Shown: positions 25,205 through 37,700, counted from the first letter of the stretch. The stretch is DNA of 64,000 nucleotides from CALKJP01 sp046299555 (GCA_046299555.1 JBKBHS010000001.1:1-64000); one strand, 5' to 3'. Notes: generated by a model not told the origin, from the letters alone. Numbers and translations: made by a program.

Positions 25205-26785
25205 CTAACTTGAAATACTCATCACCGTTTTAATCAAGCCTAAGTCGTCAAAAGATGGTGGTAAAGCATAACGTTTAACACCTTTGTGTTCTAATGCCTT
25301 GCCGGTTGCACCTCCCATGGCTATCACTTTTTGTCCTTGTTTAATTTGATGTTTTTCAAAAAAGGCTTCTACATTCGATGGGCTGGTAAATAATAAAATA
25401 TCAGCTTGTGGCAATTCATCGGCTGGATGTTTAATGGTTTCGTACACCGTTACATCAATTACCTGGTTGGGCTTTACAAATTGTTTTTGTATGCTACGCA
25501 AACTCCCTTTTGCCTGAGGGAATAATACAATTTCAGTTCCTTTAACAATGGATGCAAACTTTTTACCAATCATTTGTGTATCGGTAGATGTGCCTATAAA
25601 ATCAGCCCTATAGCCGTGTTGACGTAATTCATCGGATGTGCCTTGACCTACTACCGCAAATTTTATTTTTTTATCAGCCGGTGCTTGCCATTGATTAAAA
25701 AAATACTTTACTGCATGGCGGCTTGGGAAAAATACCCAATCGCAATCGGGGAACGATTTAACATTTACTTGTTTTATTTCAATGAGCGAAATACCATGTA
25801 CAGTATAATTATGTTTTTGCAGTAAATCGAAAAACACATCCTGCTTACGTTGATTGCGTGTAATAAATACACTACACGGCTTTATGTTTTTAATTTTTTC
25901 TACTGCCTTTTGAGCCATTGTTTCAGGCGATTTTGACTCCATGTAAATATACCTTGGTGTTGCATCCCAAGCATTTGCCATAGAAACATGCAGTTTAAAA
26001 ATCACTTCCTCCTCTTCATTTTCTTCAGAAATACAATATGCTCCCAATGGCATGTGACAACCTCCTTCAAACAAATTCAATACTTTTCGTTCAATTGCTA
26101 TTGATGTTTGAACATCGGTATGATTTAATTTTTGAAGTACCTCAAAAAGCGTTTTGTCATCTTCTCTAATTTGTAAGGCTAAAACTCCCTGAGCAGGAGC
26201 AGGAATAAAATTTTCAGGCGACAATTTTTCTACATGAAATTCTTCCAATGGAATATTTAAACGCTCCACACCTGCTGCTGCAAGCATAATGGCATCATAA
26301 TTACCATCTCTTAATTTTTGAATACGTGTGGGGACATTTCCTCTTAAATCTTTCAGCTCAATATCGTTTCGCAAGGCTAAAAGTTGCGCTTTTCTACGGG
26401 CAGAAGAAGTTCCAACTACTGCATTTTTCTTGAGCATTAATGGCTGCTTGGAATCTACCGCATTTTTATTTATCAGTAAAATTTCAGAGGGGTCTTCGCG
26501 ATAAGAAACTGCTGCAATGACTAATCCAGATGGATTTTCAGTGGGTAGGTCTTTATGTGAATGAACCGCTAAATCAATCTCTTTATTCAATAAGGCATCT
26601 TCAATTTCTTTGGTAAAAAAACCTTTTCCTTCCAGTTTATCAAAACTTAAGTGCTGAATTTTATCGCCCTGAGTTTTTATAATTTTTATTTCGGAATTTA
26701 CACCTATTTTCTTTAGTTGAGCCTGCACAAAATGCGCTTGCCATAATGCTAATTCACTTCCTCGAGAGCCGATTGTAATATTCAT
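25205..26785 (-). CDS. hemCD: Fused porphobilinogen deaminase / uroporphyrinogen-III synthase
   Basis: A 526-residue bifunctional haem enzyme. Residues 1-300 are HemC (hydroxymethylbilane synthase): MNITIGSRGSELALWQA at the start, DLRGNVPTRIQKLRDGNYDA with the substrate-binding Arg, and LFEGGCHMPLGAYC with the Cys that carries the dipyrromethane cofactor. Residues about 305-526 are HemD: SVFITRNQRKQDVFFDLLQKH, then DWVFFPSRHAVKYFF, and ADILLFTSPSNVEAFFE. Fusion would let the unstable linear tetrapyrrole pass directly to the cyclising domain. HemD is normally a separate protein of about 250 residues. Its start lies 42 bases from the hemA stop, so the two are likely co-transcribed. Confidence 0.93.
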   Translation of the reverse strand: MNITIGSRGSELALWQAHFVQAQLKKIGVNSEIKIIKTQGDKIQHLSFDKLEGKGFFTKEIEDALLNKEIDLAVHSHKDLPTENPSGLVIAAVSYREDPSEILLINKNAVDSKQPLMLKKNAVVGTSSARRKAQLLALRNDIELKDLRGNVPTRIQKLRDGNYDAIMLAAAGVERLNIPLEEFHVEKLSPENFIPAPAQGVLALQIREDDKTLFEVLQKLNHTDVQTSIAIERKVLNLFEGGCHMPLGAYCISEENEEEEVIFKLHVSMANAWDATPRYIYMESKSPETMAQKAVEKIKNIKPCSVFITRNQRKQDVFFDLLQKHNYTVHGISLIEIKQVNVKSFPDCDWVFFPSRHAVKYFFNQWQAPADKKIKFAVVGQGTSDELRQHGYRADFIGTSTDTQMIGKKFASIVKGTEIVLFPQAKGSLRSIQKQFVKPNQVIDVTVYETIKHPADELPQADILLFTSPSNVEAFFEKHQIKQGQKVIAMGGATGKALEHKGVKRYALPPSFDDLGLIKTVMSISS

Positions 26786-26827
26786 TATTGAAATTATTTA
26801 AATGATTTTAATACAAAGGAAGAAAAA

Positions 26828-28060
26828 TTAACGTGAAGTTTTTTCCAATAGAATTTCCTTTGCCATTTTCATTGGAACGCTGATATATTTCTTTTCCATA
26901 TAAGCCAATACCTTTTCCAATACTTCGCGGGAATTTTCATCCAATTTTTCAAGTTCTTTAGCAAATACGGCATTTAAAGCAGTGGCTTTAATTTCTTTCA
27001 CCTTTTCAGGTACAGCACTAAGCGCCAATTCGAGCTGACGTTCTTTTACTATTGCTCTGAACTCTTCCACTTTGTTTTCGATGATAAAATTGCATTTGTC
27101 GATTTCTTTCTGACGCTCTTTTAAATTTTCGCGAGCTACTTCCTGCAAATTATTTACAGCTATCAGATTAACATCGTAATTATTTAAAATTTCAGCATCT
27201 AAATCATTCGGTACAGCAAGGTCGATAACTATTTTGCGCTGCTTATCATTTGCAATTAATGAGCGATAAATATCAAGCGTAATTACAGGTTCTTCAGAGC
27301 CGGTACAGGTTACAATTACATCAAAGCCCTTGTGATAGTTTTTTAATTCAGAAAGTGGAGCCGCTGTACCATTTAATTCTTTTGCCAGCTTTTCTCCATT
27401 GGCAAGCGTACGATTGAATACTGTAAAATTTACAAAGCCGTGCTTTTTTAAATACTTGGCCATGCTGGTATTGGTAACACCTGCACCTATTATTAAAATG
27501 CGAGCATCTAAAGGCACATTTAAATCGCGCAACTTGCGATAAGCTAATGAAACCACAGAAACCGGATTGCGTGCAATGTTGGTTTCGGTATAAATCTGTT
27601 TAGCTGTTTCAATTGTTTTTTTGATGGCCAGACGAATTAAATCTCCTGTAATTCCAAATTGACGGCACTTTTCGTAGGCATTACGTACCTGAGTAATAAT
27701 TTCGCGCTCTCCAACTACTAACGAATCAAGCGAAGTTGCTACATGAAACAAATGGCGTAAAGCATCATCGCCACTGTAAACCATTGCTTTTTCGGCAGAT
27801 GATTTTACAAATTCAGAATCCCAAACCGGATTGAAAGTTTGTAGAAATTTATTCAGGTAATTTATATCAATTTCATCGTTGGTGGCTAAAATAAACTCAA
27901 CGCGGTTACAGGTTGAAAGGTACATTAGCTCAGAAAGATTCATAGCCTTCTTAAGCGAAACCAGGCATTCCTGCTGACGCTCATCTGCACAATGGTAGTT
28001 TCCAATTTCGTCAATCGAAACTGTTTTGTGTGTAAATGCTATGACTTTAAGGTTTTTCAC
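26828..28060 (-). CDS. hemA: Glutamyl-tRNA reductase
   Basis: Reduces glutamyl-tRNA to glutamate-1-semialdehyde, the first committed step of the C5 haem pathway. A 410-residue protein. The catalytic Cys is in MYLSTCNRVEFIL near residue 50, followed by HLFHVATSLDSLVVGEREI, typical of GluTR. The NADPH domain has ILIIGAGVTNTSMAKYL and the long C-terminal dimerisation helix is present. It heads a hemA-hemCD operon. Its presence shows that this organism makes 5-aminolevulinate from glutamate rather than glycine. No clear -7 box; an imperfect inverted repeat ATACC...GGTAT lies at 28072-28089. Confidence 0.96.
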   Translation of the reverse strand: MKNLKVIAFTHKTVSIDEIGNYHCADERQQECLVSLKKAMNLSELMYLSTCNRVEFILATNDEIDINYLNKFLQTFNPVWDSEFVKSSAEKAMVYSGDDALRHLFHVATSLDSLVVGEREIITQVRNAYEKCRQFGITGDLIRLAIKKTIETAKQIYTETNIARNPVSVVSLAYRKLRDLNVPLDARILIIGAGVTNTSMAKYLKKHGFVNFTVFNRTLANGEKLAKELNGTAAPLSELKNYHKGFDVIVTCTGSEEPVITLDIYRSLIANDKQRKIVIDLAVPNDLDAEILNNYDVNLIAVNNLQEVARENLKERQKEIDKCNFIIENKVEEFRAIVKERQLELALSAVPEKVKEIKATALNAVFAKELEKLDENSREVLEKVLAYMEKKYISVPMKMAKEILLEKTSR

Positions 28061-28247
28061 GAAATCTTACAATACCTTATTTGCGGTATCAAATTTCGCT
28101 ATTTAAGCCCCTTGATTTGTCATAGAATTGTCAGAAATGCTTTATTTAGAAGCGTTTTAAATTATTTAACGCATTGTCAGCATTGATTTTCAGGCGATTT
28201 GTCATTAAACATGATTTTAATCAGTGTTTTTACTGATGAGAATCAGT

Positions 28248-30698
28248 CTATAAATCTATCTTGTAATAAAATAGTGGCAAAAATCCGAGTTGGTATTCTT
28301 CACGAATTGGGTTGGCGGAAGGATTGCGCGGGTCGGGCGCATAGGTTAAGGTTAAAATATTTTTGGTGTTTAAAATATTTACCAAATCTAAGCCCACTTC
28401 ATGCGTTACTTTTGGTCGGTTACTTCGATAATTTACCTTTAAGTCTGTTCTAAAATAATCGCGAAATTGTTGGGTATTGGTTAATTCATCAATAAATACA
28501 ATTTCATTTGCTGCTATGGTAGCCTGCAAATCTACAGGGCCGTAGCGTCTGCCACCTGCCCAGGTAGTTTTATTTCCTAATGAAATAATGCCGTGTTCAG
28601 AAACTTTAAATTCTTTTCCAATTAAAAAGTTGGTTACAAAATTTCCATTGAAATCTGTATCGCGCCACACATTATCGCTTCCTCTGTATTTGCTCTGATA
28701 GAGCGAGATGGTAGTTAAAAAGAAAAATGATTTACTAAAAAAACGTTCCAGGGTAAATTCTACGCCATAGTTTTCACCTGTTCCTGTGTTTGCTAAATTG
28801 CTTGGAAATAATCTCGAAAAACCTGTTCCTGAATTAACCATTGAAAATGCTGAAGTTCTTGTTTCAATCGGAACATTAAATAAGTTTTGATAATACACTT
28901 CGGTTCTAAAACGCATGGCTTTGCCTAATGATAAATCATAAGCCAATACATAATGATGACTTCGAGTAAAGCCAATATTTCTGTTATGGCGCACGTAGCC
29001 TCCATCAGGACTTTCTAAATGATGATAATAAATATACAATGGCTGCATTTGACTATGTAAGCCATATCCAAGACTTAGTGCTTGTCGTGGAGCAAAATCC
29101 CAGCGCAAACCGGCACGTGGTTCTATGGCATTGGAATTATTTAAAAAGAATTGTTGTGCATGCAATCCGGTATTCAATGTTAAAACATCGGTTATTTTAT
29201 ATTTCCACTGAACATAGGCCTGTGCAAAATAGGTTTCGCCTCTTGCATCCAAACGATTGACAAAGCGATTAAGCGAAGTATTAAAAACCGTATCAATATA
29301 ATTTACATAAAAACGCTCGGCAATAATTCCTGCTTTTAATGAATGTTGCGCATTAAATTTATGAGTGATGGTATATACAGCAGATTGTTTTGACTGTTGT
29401 AGATTATATCCTAAAATCTGTTTTAAGGAATCTACTTTAAAATCGCTGTTCCAGTAAACTTTATCGTGATGCGCAGTTGATTGATTATACGATTGTGCGA
29501 TAACTAATTTTGAAAATGTTTTACTGCCTAAAGTGGTAGTATAGGTCATTCCCACTACTCCCATATTGGTTGAAAAATACTGGTCGCGGTCTTTATCACC
29601 ATATAATTCTTCTTGCGGATTTTCGTAAGTACTTACTAAAATATCAATATTGCTCAATCCACCAAAACCCCAAAAAGCAACAGAACCTTTTTTAGTTGGA
29701 AAATTAAGTTTAAAAGCGCCATCCTGATAATTTGGAACAGCCGATGTTCCAATTTTTATTTTCATGGCTTCAAACATTTTTAATGTAGAGTAGCGATAAT
29801 TAATTAAAAAGGAAGAACCGTTTTTTCTGGAGATTGGCCCTTCGGCAGTAAGCTCTGTTCCAAGAAAACCAAACTGTCCGGTATATTCATATTTTTCGTT
29901 GTTTCCATTTCTAAAACGTACATCAAAAACTCCTGATACAGTATTACCATATTCAGCAGGAAAAGCGCCCGTCATAAAATCGGAATTGGCAATTACCTTA
30001 TTATTTAAAATACTCACCGGACCACCCGTGGTTCCAGCTACAGCAAAGTGATTGGGATTAGGTACATCTACTCCTTCTACACGCCAAAGTGTACCAAGTG
30101 GAGAGTTCCCACGCACTACAATATCATTTCGCGAATCATCTGAACCTTGTACACCGGCAAAGTTTGATGCCATACGAGCGGGGTCTCCGCGACTGCCGGC
30201 ATAACGTTCTGTTTCTTCTACATCAAATGTGCGCACGCTTACTGTTGCCATTTCGTTTATGGGCTGATCTTTTTTAGTTGCAGTTATTTCAACTTCTTTT
30301 AATGCCGCTACCGATTCTTCCAACTCTATTGTCAACACTAATTCTTTAGCTGATGAAACAATGATATTAGAAAGTGTTTGTTCTTTATAACCAATATACG
30401 ATACACGAATACTTTGGCGGCCAACCGGAACATTTTCCAAACGGAAAGTTCCATTTTCATCGGTTGCTACTCCTCTTCTGTTTAGTGAATCACCCAATAA
30501 AACAACAGAAGCACCGGGCAAAGTTATTTTGGTTTCTTTATCTAATACTTTTCCTCTAATGGTTTGTGTAACCTGCGCCTGAATATTGAGAGAAAAGAGA
30601 GAAGATAAAAGACAAAAGAGTAGTGAGTAGTTAGTATGGGTAAAAGAAAAAGGATGAAAAAGAAAAGATTTTAGCGAATTATTTTTTAAATTTTGCAT
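28248..30698 (-). CDS. TonB-dependent outer membrane receptor with N-terminal CarboxypepD_reg domain
   Basis: An 816-residue outer membrane protein. After the signal peptide (cleavage near IQA-QVT) comes a regulatory beta-sandwich (RGKVLDKETKITLPGASVVLLGDS), then a plug domain (YAGSRGDPARMASNFAGVQG and VRGNSPLGTLWRVEGVDVPN), then a 22-strand barrel. The C terminus is a typical aromatic-ended strand (FLPLFYYKIDL). I chose ATG 30698: an in-frame extension to 30764 would run through the terminator of the PorP/SprF gene. Ligand unknown. No SusD partner is adjacent, so it is not a Sus-type glycan system. Confidence 0.9.
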   Translation of the reverse strand: MQNLKNNSLKSFLFHPFSFTHTNYSLLFCLLSSLFSLNIQAQVTQTIRGKVLDKETKITLPGASVVLLGDSLNRRGVATDENGTFRLENVPVGRQSIRVSYIGYKEQTLSNIIVSSAKELVLTIELEESVAALKEVEITATKKDQPINEMATVSVRTFDVEETERYAGSRGDPARMASNFAGVQGSDDSRNDIVVRGNSPLGTLWRVEGVDVPNPNHFAVAGTTGGPVSILNNKVIANSDFMTGAFPAEYGNTVSGVFDVRFRNGNNEKYEYTGQFGFLGTELTAEGPISRKNGSSFLINYRYSTLKMFEAMKIKIGTSAVPNYQDGAFKLNFPTKKGSVAFWGFGGLSNIDILVSTYENPQEELYGDKDRDQYFSTNMGVVGMTYTTTLGSKTFSKLVIAQSYNQSTAHHDKVYWNSDFKVDSLKQILGYNLQQSKQSAVYTITHKFNAQHSLKAGIIAERFYVNYIDTVFNTSLNRFVNRLDARGETYFAQAYVQWKYKITDVLTLNTGLHAQQFFLNNSNAIEPRAGLRWDFAPRQALSLGYGLHSQMQPLYIYYHHLESPDGGYVRHNRNIGFTRSHHYVLAYDLSLGKAMRFRTEVYYQNLFNVPIETRTSAFSMVNSGTGFSRLFPSNLANTGTGENYGVEFTLERFFSKSFFFLTTISLYQSKYRGSDNVWRDTDFNGNFVTNFLIGKEFKVSEHGIISLGNKTTWAGGRRYGPVDLQATIAANEIVFIDELTNTQQFRDYFRTDLKVNYRSNRPKVTHEVGLDLVNILNTKNILTLTYAPDPRNPSANPIREEYQLGFLPLFYYKIDL

Positions 30699-30727
30699 AT
30701 GTATTAAAAACATTTTTTTATAACAAT

Positions 30728-30752
30728 AAAAAAGCCCAACAAAGGTTGGGCT
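30728..30752 (-). terminator. Terminator of the sprB-like/PorP operon
   Basis: On the minus strand, AGCCCAAC, loop CTTT, GTTGGGCT, then a run of T. It follows the stop of the PorP/SprF gene (30774). Confidence 0.82.
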
Positions 30753-30773
30753 ATGTCTCTTCATTATTAAATT

Positions 30774-31718
30774 CTAATCAATTGATGATTTTGACTTAGT
30801 TCTAGGTTGATTTGGAATAAATTTTATGCCCAGCATTAACTCATGTGTGCCGCTACTGTATTTCTGCAAATTAGTAATGGTATAATCGTATGAATATCCA
30901 AAAAACATATTGTCTTGAATATTAAAACCAACTAATGCAGATACTGCATCCATGGTACGATAAGTACCTCCAAACCAAAATTTATCTTTATAGATAATAC
31001 GACCGCTAAAATCGAACTGCATTGGAACAGGAGCCACATATTTCATTAAAGCTGATGGTTCAAACTGAAAATTCTCGCCCAAATTAAATTTATATCCTGC
31101 AGCCACATAATAGTGGTCTTCCAGTTTACCTTTTTCTTCCACATTCGGAAAATAATTTAATCGGTTTTGTGTAATCTGAGGTAAGGATACACTAAAGAAA
31201 TATTTTTCATGATACAAATAAATACCAAATCCAAAATCAGGAACGATAACTGATTGTACGAAGTTTCCAAGATACTGATCGCCTTGGTCGCGCAAGGTAA
31301 TTTTAGAACCATCAATGGCAAACTGTTGCAATCCACCCGAAAGCCCGAATGAAAGACGTGTTTTTTGTGCCACTTGAATATGATACGCATAGGAAACATC
31401 AATACCTATTCTTCTCGTTGGCCCAACTATATCGGTATAAATTCTTCCGCCCAAGCCCATATTTTTAATACTTAATGGACCGTGAATGCTTAAGATATAA
31501 GTACGCGGAGCATCGGTTATTCCTAACCATTGGTTTCTAACATTACTTCGTGCATCGTAATATGGGCGACTTCCGGCTACAGCAGGATTTAATGCAAAAT
31601 CATTAAACAGATACTGACTGTATTGTGGTAATTGTTGTGCAAACATAGTTTGCGAAGCAATCATGCATATTATAAACAATGTTGCAACAACAATTTTATT
31701 TTTTAAAGATTTTATCAT
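30774..31718 (-). CDS. PorP/SprF family type IX secretion membrane protein
   Basis: A 314-residue outer membrane beta-barrel. The signal peptide ends MFA-QQL. The family start LPQYSQYLFNDFALNPAVAGSRPYYDA is followed by RNQWLGITDAPRTYILSIHGPL, and the C-terminal strands include FGYSYDYTITNLQKYSSGTHELMLG. Known members (PorP, SprF) are needed for secretion and attachment of T9SS cargo, and SprF is specific to SprB. It lies 39 bases after the giant repeat protein, on the same strand, exactly the sprB-sprF layout of Flavobacterium. I infer that it serves that protein. Confidence 0.92.
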   Translation of the reverse strand: MIKSLKNKIVVATLFIICMIASQTMFAQQLPQYSQYLFNDFALNPAVAGSRPYYDARSNVRNQWLGITDAPRTYILSIHGPLSIKNMGLGGRIYTDIVGPTRRIGIDVSYAYHIQVAQKTRLSFGLSGGLQQFAIDGSKITLRDQGDQYLGNFVQSVIVPDFGFGIYLYHEKYFFSVSLPQITQNRLNYFPNVEEKGKLEDHYYVAAGYKFNLGENFQFEPSALMKYVAPVPMQFDFSGRIIYKDKFWFGGTYRTMDAVSALVGFNIQDNMFFGYSYDYTITNLQKYSSGTHELMLGIKFIPNQPRTKSKSSID

Positions 31719-31757
31719 ATTAGATTTTTTCTTTCGTAAATATTTTTAAATATTTGA

Positions 31758-34700
31758 TTAGCGCATTATCGTTATTGGCCCTGTGTATGGCTTGTAACGC
31801 TCATCACGCAAATCTATCACATAATAATACGTACCTACCGGAAGTTCTTTACCATTGTATCTTCCATCCCATGGAACTTCATAGCCTTCGGAACGGAACA
31901 GCAATTCGCCCCAGCGGTTATATACTTCAACCACATTATTCGGGAAGAACTGGATATTATCAATAATCCAAACATCGTTTACACCATCACCATTAGGAGT
32001 AAATCCATTAGGGAAAACAATATCCGGCAATACAGACACTAAAACAGAATCGCTGGCTATACAACCTTCAGGACTTGTAACTGTAACATAATACGTTGTA
32101 TTATTTACTGGCGATGCGCTTGGATTGCCAACCGTAGTTGAATTTAATGTTTCAGAAGGAGCCCAAGCAAATGTTGAGCCTTGAGGGCCTGTCGGATTTC
32201 CTCCAATTAATACTGATCCACCGCGAACAACTGATACATCAGGACCTGCATCAACTACCGGTAATGCATATACCGTTACAATTACTGTATCGTATGCCAC
32301 GCATACACCATTATTTACTTGCACAATGTACGTATGAACTCCCACCGAAGGATTAACAGAAACAGTAGCAGTATTTCCAACTACACTTCCATCTGCCAAT
32401 AATATCCATTGATAGCTTGTACCGCCAGTGGCAGAAAGCGTAGCTGGTCCATTTCCATCACAATAAGCTGTATCAGCACTTGCAACTGCAGTAATAGTTT
32501 GTAATGGATTTAACTGTACCGTTATAGTATCAGAACATCCGGAAGCATCTGTTACAGTTAAAGTATATGTTCCGGGGAATAAATTAGTTAAATCCTGCGT
32601 AGTGGCTGATGAAGCTCCACTCCACTGATAGCTATATGGTGGATTTCCACCAGTAACAGTTACATCTATTGCTCCATTATTAGTATTGCTACAGCTAGGC
32701 TGAGTTACCAATGTATCTATTACTAAAGCAGGAGGTTCTGTTATGGTTAAGTTCTGAGTAGCAGTACATCCATTTGCATCCGTTACGGTAACACTTACAT
32801 TTCCTGCACATAATGCACTTGCAGTTTGAGTAGTTTCACCATTGCTCCATGAGTAAGTATATGCAAGAGTTCCACCAATTGGCATTACCACACCGCTACC
32901 ATTACATGTTCCGCCACAGGCTGCATTAGTAGAGAATGGGATGCTTAAATGTATAGAATCAGGCTGTGTAATGGTAGCCAAATTAAATGAAATACAACCA
33001 GAAGTATTATCAGTTACCTGAACCACATAAGTACCGGGACATAATCCATTTACTGATGAACTTGTTTGTGCACCGGGAGTCCATAGATAAGAGTAATTTC
33101 CTGAGCCACCAGTAGCAGTTGCACTAATTGAACCATCGCAAGCTGAATTACACGATACATTATTTGATGTTAGAACAACATTTGGCCCATTGGTTGAGCC
33201 AACAGGAATAGCAAATGTTTGAGAACAACCATTGGCATCAGTTACAGTTACCGAATATAATTGAGCACATAATCCACTTTGGCTACTAGTTGCAGGCAAT
33301 CCATTAGACCATGCATAGCTATATGGAGCTGTACCACCATTTACGAATATAGAAACTGCACCATTACATTGCCCACATGTTGCATTTGTAATTACAGGAT
33401 TAACGTTCATTTGAGTAGGCTGAGTAATGGTTACAGGAACAATTCCTATACATCCGGCAGCATCTTGAATTTCCACATTGTATGTTCCGGCACTGAGGTT
33501 ATTTACCGTTGCTGTTGTTTGTCCGGCAGGAACCCACAAGAAATTATATGGTGACGTACCTCCACTTGCTGAAATGGTTGCAGAACCATTAGAACCACCA
33601 AAGCATGTAACATTGGTTTGTGCTGTAATTACACCGCTTGGGGCATTGGTATTATTTATCACTACATTAATAGTGGTTGAACAACCATTGGCATCGGTTA
33701 TCTGTACTGCATGAACACCTGCACATAATCCGCTGTTGGTAGCGCTTGTGGTTCCATTTGCCCATAAGAAAGTATAAGGCGCAGTACCTCCAGTTGGTGT
33801 AATAGTTGCGCTACCATTACATTGTCCACAAGTAGCGTTTGTTGCCGTAAAAGTTGCTGTAACTCCCAATCCATCATTCACAATTACAGATTGTGTTGCG
33901 GTACATCCGTTGGCATCCGTAATGGCAACGGAGTTTAATCCGGCACATAAATTATTAGCTGTTTGCGTAGTTTGTCCGCTTGGGGTCCATACATAAGTAT
34001 AAGGCAAGGTTCCACCAATTGGTAATACGGTTGCGCTACCATTACAAGCAGTAGCACAAGTTGCATCAACTACATTCGGTAAGCTGAATGAAAATCCGCT
34101 TGGTTGAGCGATTACAGCTGTTGCAAAAGAAGAACAACCTGCATCTGTAACTTGAACCACATAATTTCCGGCACATAAATTATTAATGCTTGATGTAGTT
34201 TGTCCTCCCGGAGACCATAAATAAGTATAAATTCCGCTTGAACCTCCTGTTGCAGTTACAGTTGCTGTTCCATTACAGTTTCCATTACAATCAATATTTG
34301 TTGTTGCAACACTGATAAGTGGCGCTCCTATATCGTTCACAAAGAATGTGTCAATGTTTGAACATCCAATTGCATCCGTAACGGTAACAATATAAATTCC
34401 TGAAGGCAAATTAGAAATATTAGCAGTTGTTTGACCCGTATTCCAACTATAAGTGTAAGGAGCTGTTCCACCTGAAGTTGTAAGCGAAATCTGCCCGTTT
34501 GAAGCTAGACAAGGAGTTGATGAAATATTAGCTGTATTTACAATTTGTGTTGGAGAAGTTATAGTAACCAGTTCTACGTGTATACATCCGTTTGCATCAC
34601 GAATTTCAACATTGTATGAACCTGCAGCAAGTCCTGTAACTGTTGCAGTAGTTTGTCCTCCGGGAACCCATAAGTAAGAATATGGTGCCGTTCCTCCAAA

Positions 34701-37700
34701 CACACTTACTACTGAAGCTGAACCATTACTTCCACCAAAACAGTTTACTGGTGTAGTTGTAATAGCCGCATTGGTTGGTCCTCCGGAGTTACCAACTGAA
34801 ACATTTTGAGTAATAGAGCAACCATTAGCATCGGTAATTAAAACTTGATATACCCCTGCGCATAATCCTGTTACAGATTGGCTTGTAGCGCCATTAGACC
34901 AAACATAGGTAAATGGAGCCGTTCCTCCAGAAGGGCTAACAGAGGCTGTTCCATTACATTGGCCACAAGTTGCATTTGTAGAAGTGACTGTTGCAGTGAT
35001 TGGATTGGATGTTGCAATAGTAACCTGCTGAACTGTAATACAGTTTCCGGCATCCGTAACGGTTGCAAAATATGTTCCAGGGCATAAACCTCCTATACTG
35101 TCGGTAGTTTGGCCGCCCGGTGTCCAGTTAAATGTAAACGGAGCCGTTCCTGATGTAACGGTTAGCTCAGCTATACCATCGCATGTTCCACTACATGAAG
35201 CATTAGTAACATTGGCTGTAACAGCCGGTCCATTGCTATTGCTTAGTGGAACTCCTATTTGTTGAGAACATCCTGAATTATCTGTAACTGTTACATTATA
35301 TAATCCGGCACATAAATTAGAAATACTTGATGTAGTTGCTCCTGTATTCCACAAGAAAGAATATGGTGCTCCGGAACCTCCGGTTGCACTTGCTGAAAGT
35401 GCTCCATTACAAATTCCACAAGGTGGTTGAGTTGCTGTTGTAGTAATTACAATGGGTGATGGTTGAGTAATCTGAACATTTGAATTTACCGTACATCCGT
35501 TACTATCTATTACTTGAACAGAGTAATTGCCCGGACATAAATTATTAATAGTAGCACTTGTTTGTCCTCCATTCCATTGGAAGAAATAAGGAGTAGTTCC
35601 TCCGCTTATACTTACAGTTGCTTGACCATCACAAGCTGCATTACATGATATATTGGTAGATGAAATGGAAGCTGACAATGGTGTTGGTTCACTAATGGTA
35701 AATGTTTGTGAAGCTGTACATCCACTTGCATCGGTTAATGAAACGGAATAAACACCCGGACATAAGTTAGAAATAGTATTGCCCGAACCACCGTTTGACC
35801 ACACTATATTATAAGGCAAGTTACCACCACTTGGTGCAATTGTTATTGAACCATTACATGCCCCATTACAAGAAACATTATTTACGCTTGGATTTAATGA
35901 AATAGTTGTTGCAGGATTTATGGTAAAGTTTGCGGTAGCTGTACATCCATTAACATCGGTAATATTTGCGGTATAATTTCCTGAACATAATCCGGATATG
36001 GTAGATGTACCATTGGTTGTAAATGTTTGAGTAGTTGACCAAACTACTGAATAAGGAGCCGTTCCTCCGCTAATATTTACAGTTGCTACCCCATCGCAAG
36101 TAATACCACATGAAATGTTTGATTGTGATTGCGTAAAACTCAAAACATTTGGTGTTGTAACATTAAACGTATCTACTCCTATACATCCCAAATTATCCTC
36201 AACTGTTACAATATATTGTCCTACACAAAGCCCATTGATGTTTTGTGTTGTTTGTCCACTACTCCATTGATACGTATACCCGGGAGTTCCACCGGTAGTA
36301 GCTATTGTTATTGCACCATTACACAAACCATTACAACTTATATTATTTATTGTAGCTGTTGAATTAATTGGTTGTGGCTGATTAATTACAATTGTTTCAA
36401 AAGTTATACACCCCAATGAATCTGTCACTTGTACATTGTAAGTGTTTGCACATAATGCCGACTGGCTATTTGTAGTAAATCCTCCAGGTATCCATAAATA
36501 TGTAATTGGAGAAAGTCCCGTTGCTGTAACAGTTGCAGTACCATTGCAATCGCCATTACAAACAGCATCGGTAGAAACATGGGATGTTACAGGGCCTCCT
36601 TGATTGCTTACCGGAACAGATATAGTATCCGAACAACCGCTTGCATCTGTAATAATTGCATCATATAATCCAGCACATAAATTTGATGCTGTTACACCGT
36701 TTTGTACCGGTGTAGTATTCCATGTAACAGAATAAGGCGCACCTGTTCCTCCGCTTGGAGTTACCGTTGCGCTTCCATTACATTGGCCACATAAAGGGTT
36801 ATTTGTAGTAAATGTAGCAGAAACTGGACTTGGTTCTGTAATGTTAAAATTATTAACTACAGAACAGCCGTTTGTATCTGTAACAGTAACAGAATAAGCT
36901 CCCGCACATAAATTTGAAATATTATTGGTTGTTACCGAAGTTGACCAAAGTACTGAATATGGGGCTGTTCCACCGGTTGGATTTACTGATGCAGAACCAT
37001 CACATAATAAATTACAAGAAGCATTAGAACTTGTAAATCCAATAGATAAAGTAGTTGGTTGATTTATAGTAGTATTTGCAGAAACATTACATCCGTTTGC
37101 ATCGGTTACAGTAAGGGTATAAGAACCTGCGCATACTCCTGCTTGAGCATTTCCATTTAAATTGCCTGGCGTCCAAATATATGTTAATGCTCCTGTGCCA
37201 CCGTTTGCAGAAGCCGATAAAGTTCCGTCACACACACCATTACAAGAAGCATCGGTTGATGTTGCAACAACAGTTAATTGAGGAGGCTCAGTAATTGTAA
37301 ATGTTTGAGTTTCTGAACAACCCGGATTTGCCGGATCAGAAACTGTTACAGTGTAATTACCTGTCACTAAATTAGAAATGGAAGAAGTTGTTTGACCTCC
37401 CGGTAACCAGAAATAAGTATATGTTCCTGAACCTCCGCTTGCTGTAATACTTATTGCCCCATTAGATTGTCCAAAACAAAGATTGTTCGTAATAGTAGGT
37501 ATTAAAGTAATAGCATTGGGCTGAGAAATATTAAATGTTTGAGTAGCCGAACATCCGTTTGCATCTGTAATAGTTACGGTATAAGTACCGGCACATAAAT
37601 TCGGTTGACTGGGTGCATTTGGTCCTGAAGGAGACCAAACATAATTATAAGGAGGTGTACCACCAGACGGATTAACACCGGCTAATCCATCACAAATTGA

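Noticed and set aside
30699..30764. N-terminal extension of the TonB receptor at 28248-30698
   Set aside because: It runs through the terminator of the upstream PorP/SprF gene and precedes the signal peptide.
33279..33714. Plus-strand frames inside the giant gene (for example 33279-33554 and 33478-33714)
   Set aside because: Antisense shadows of the repeats; Ser/Cys-rich low-complexity peptides with no start signal.
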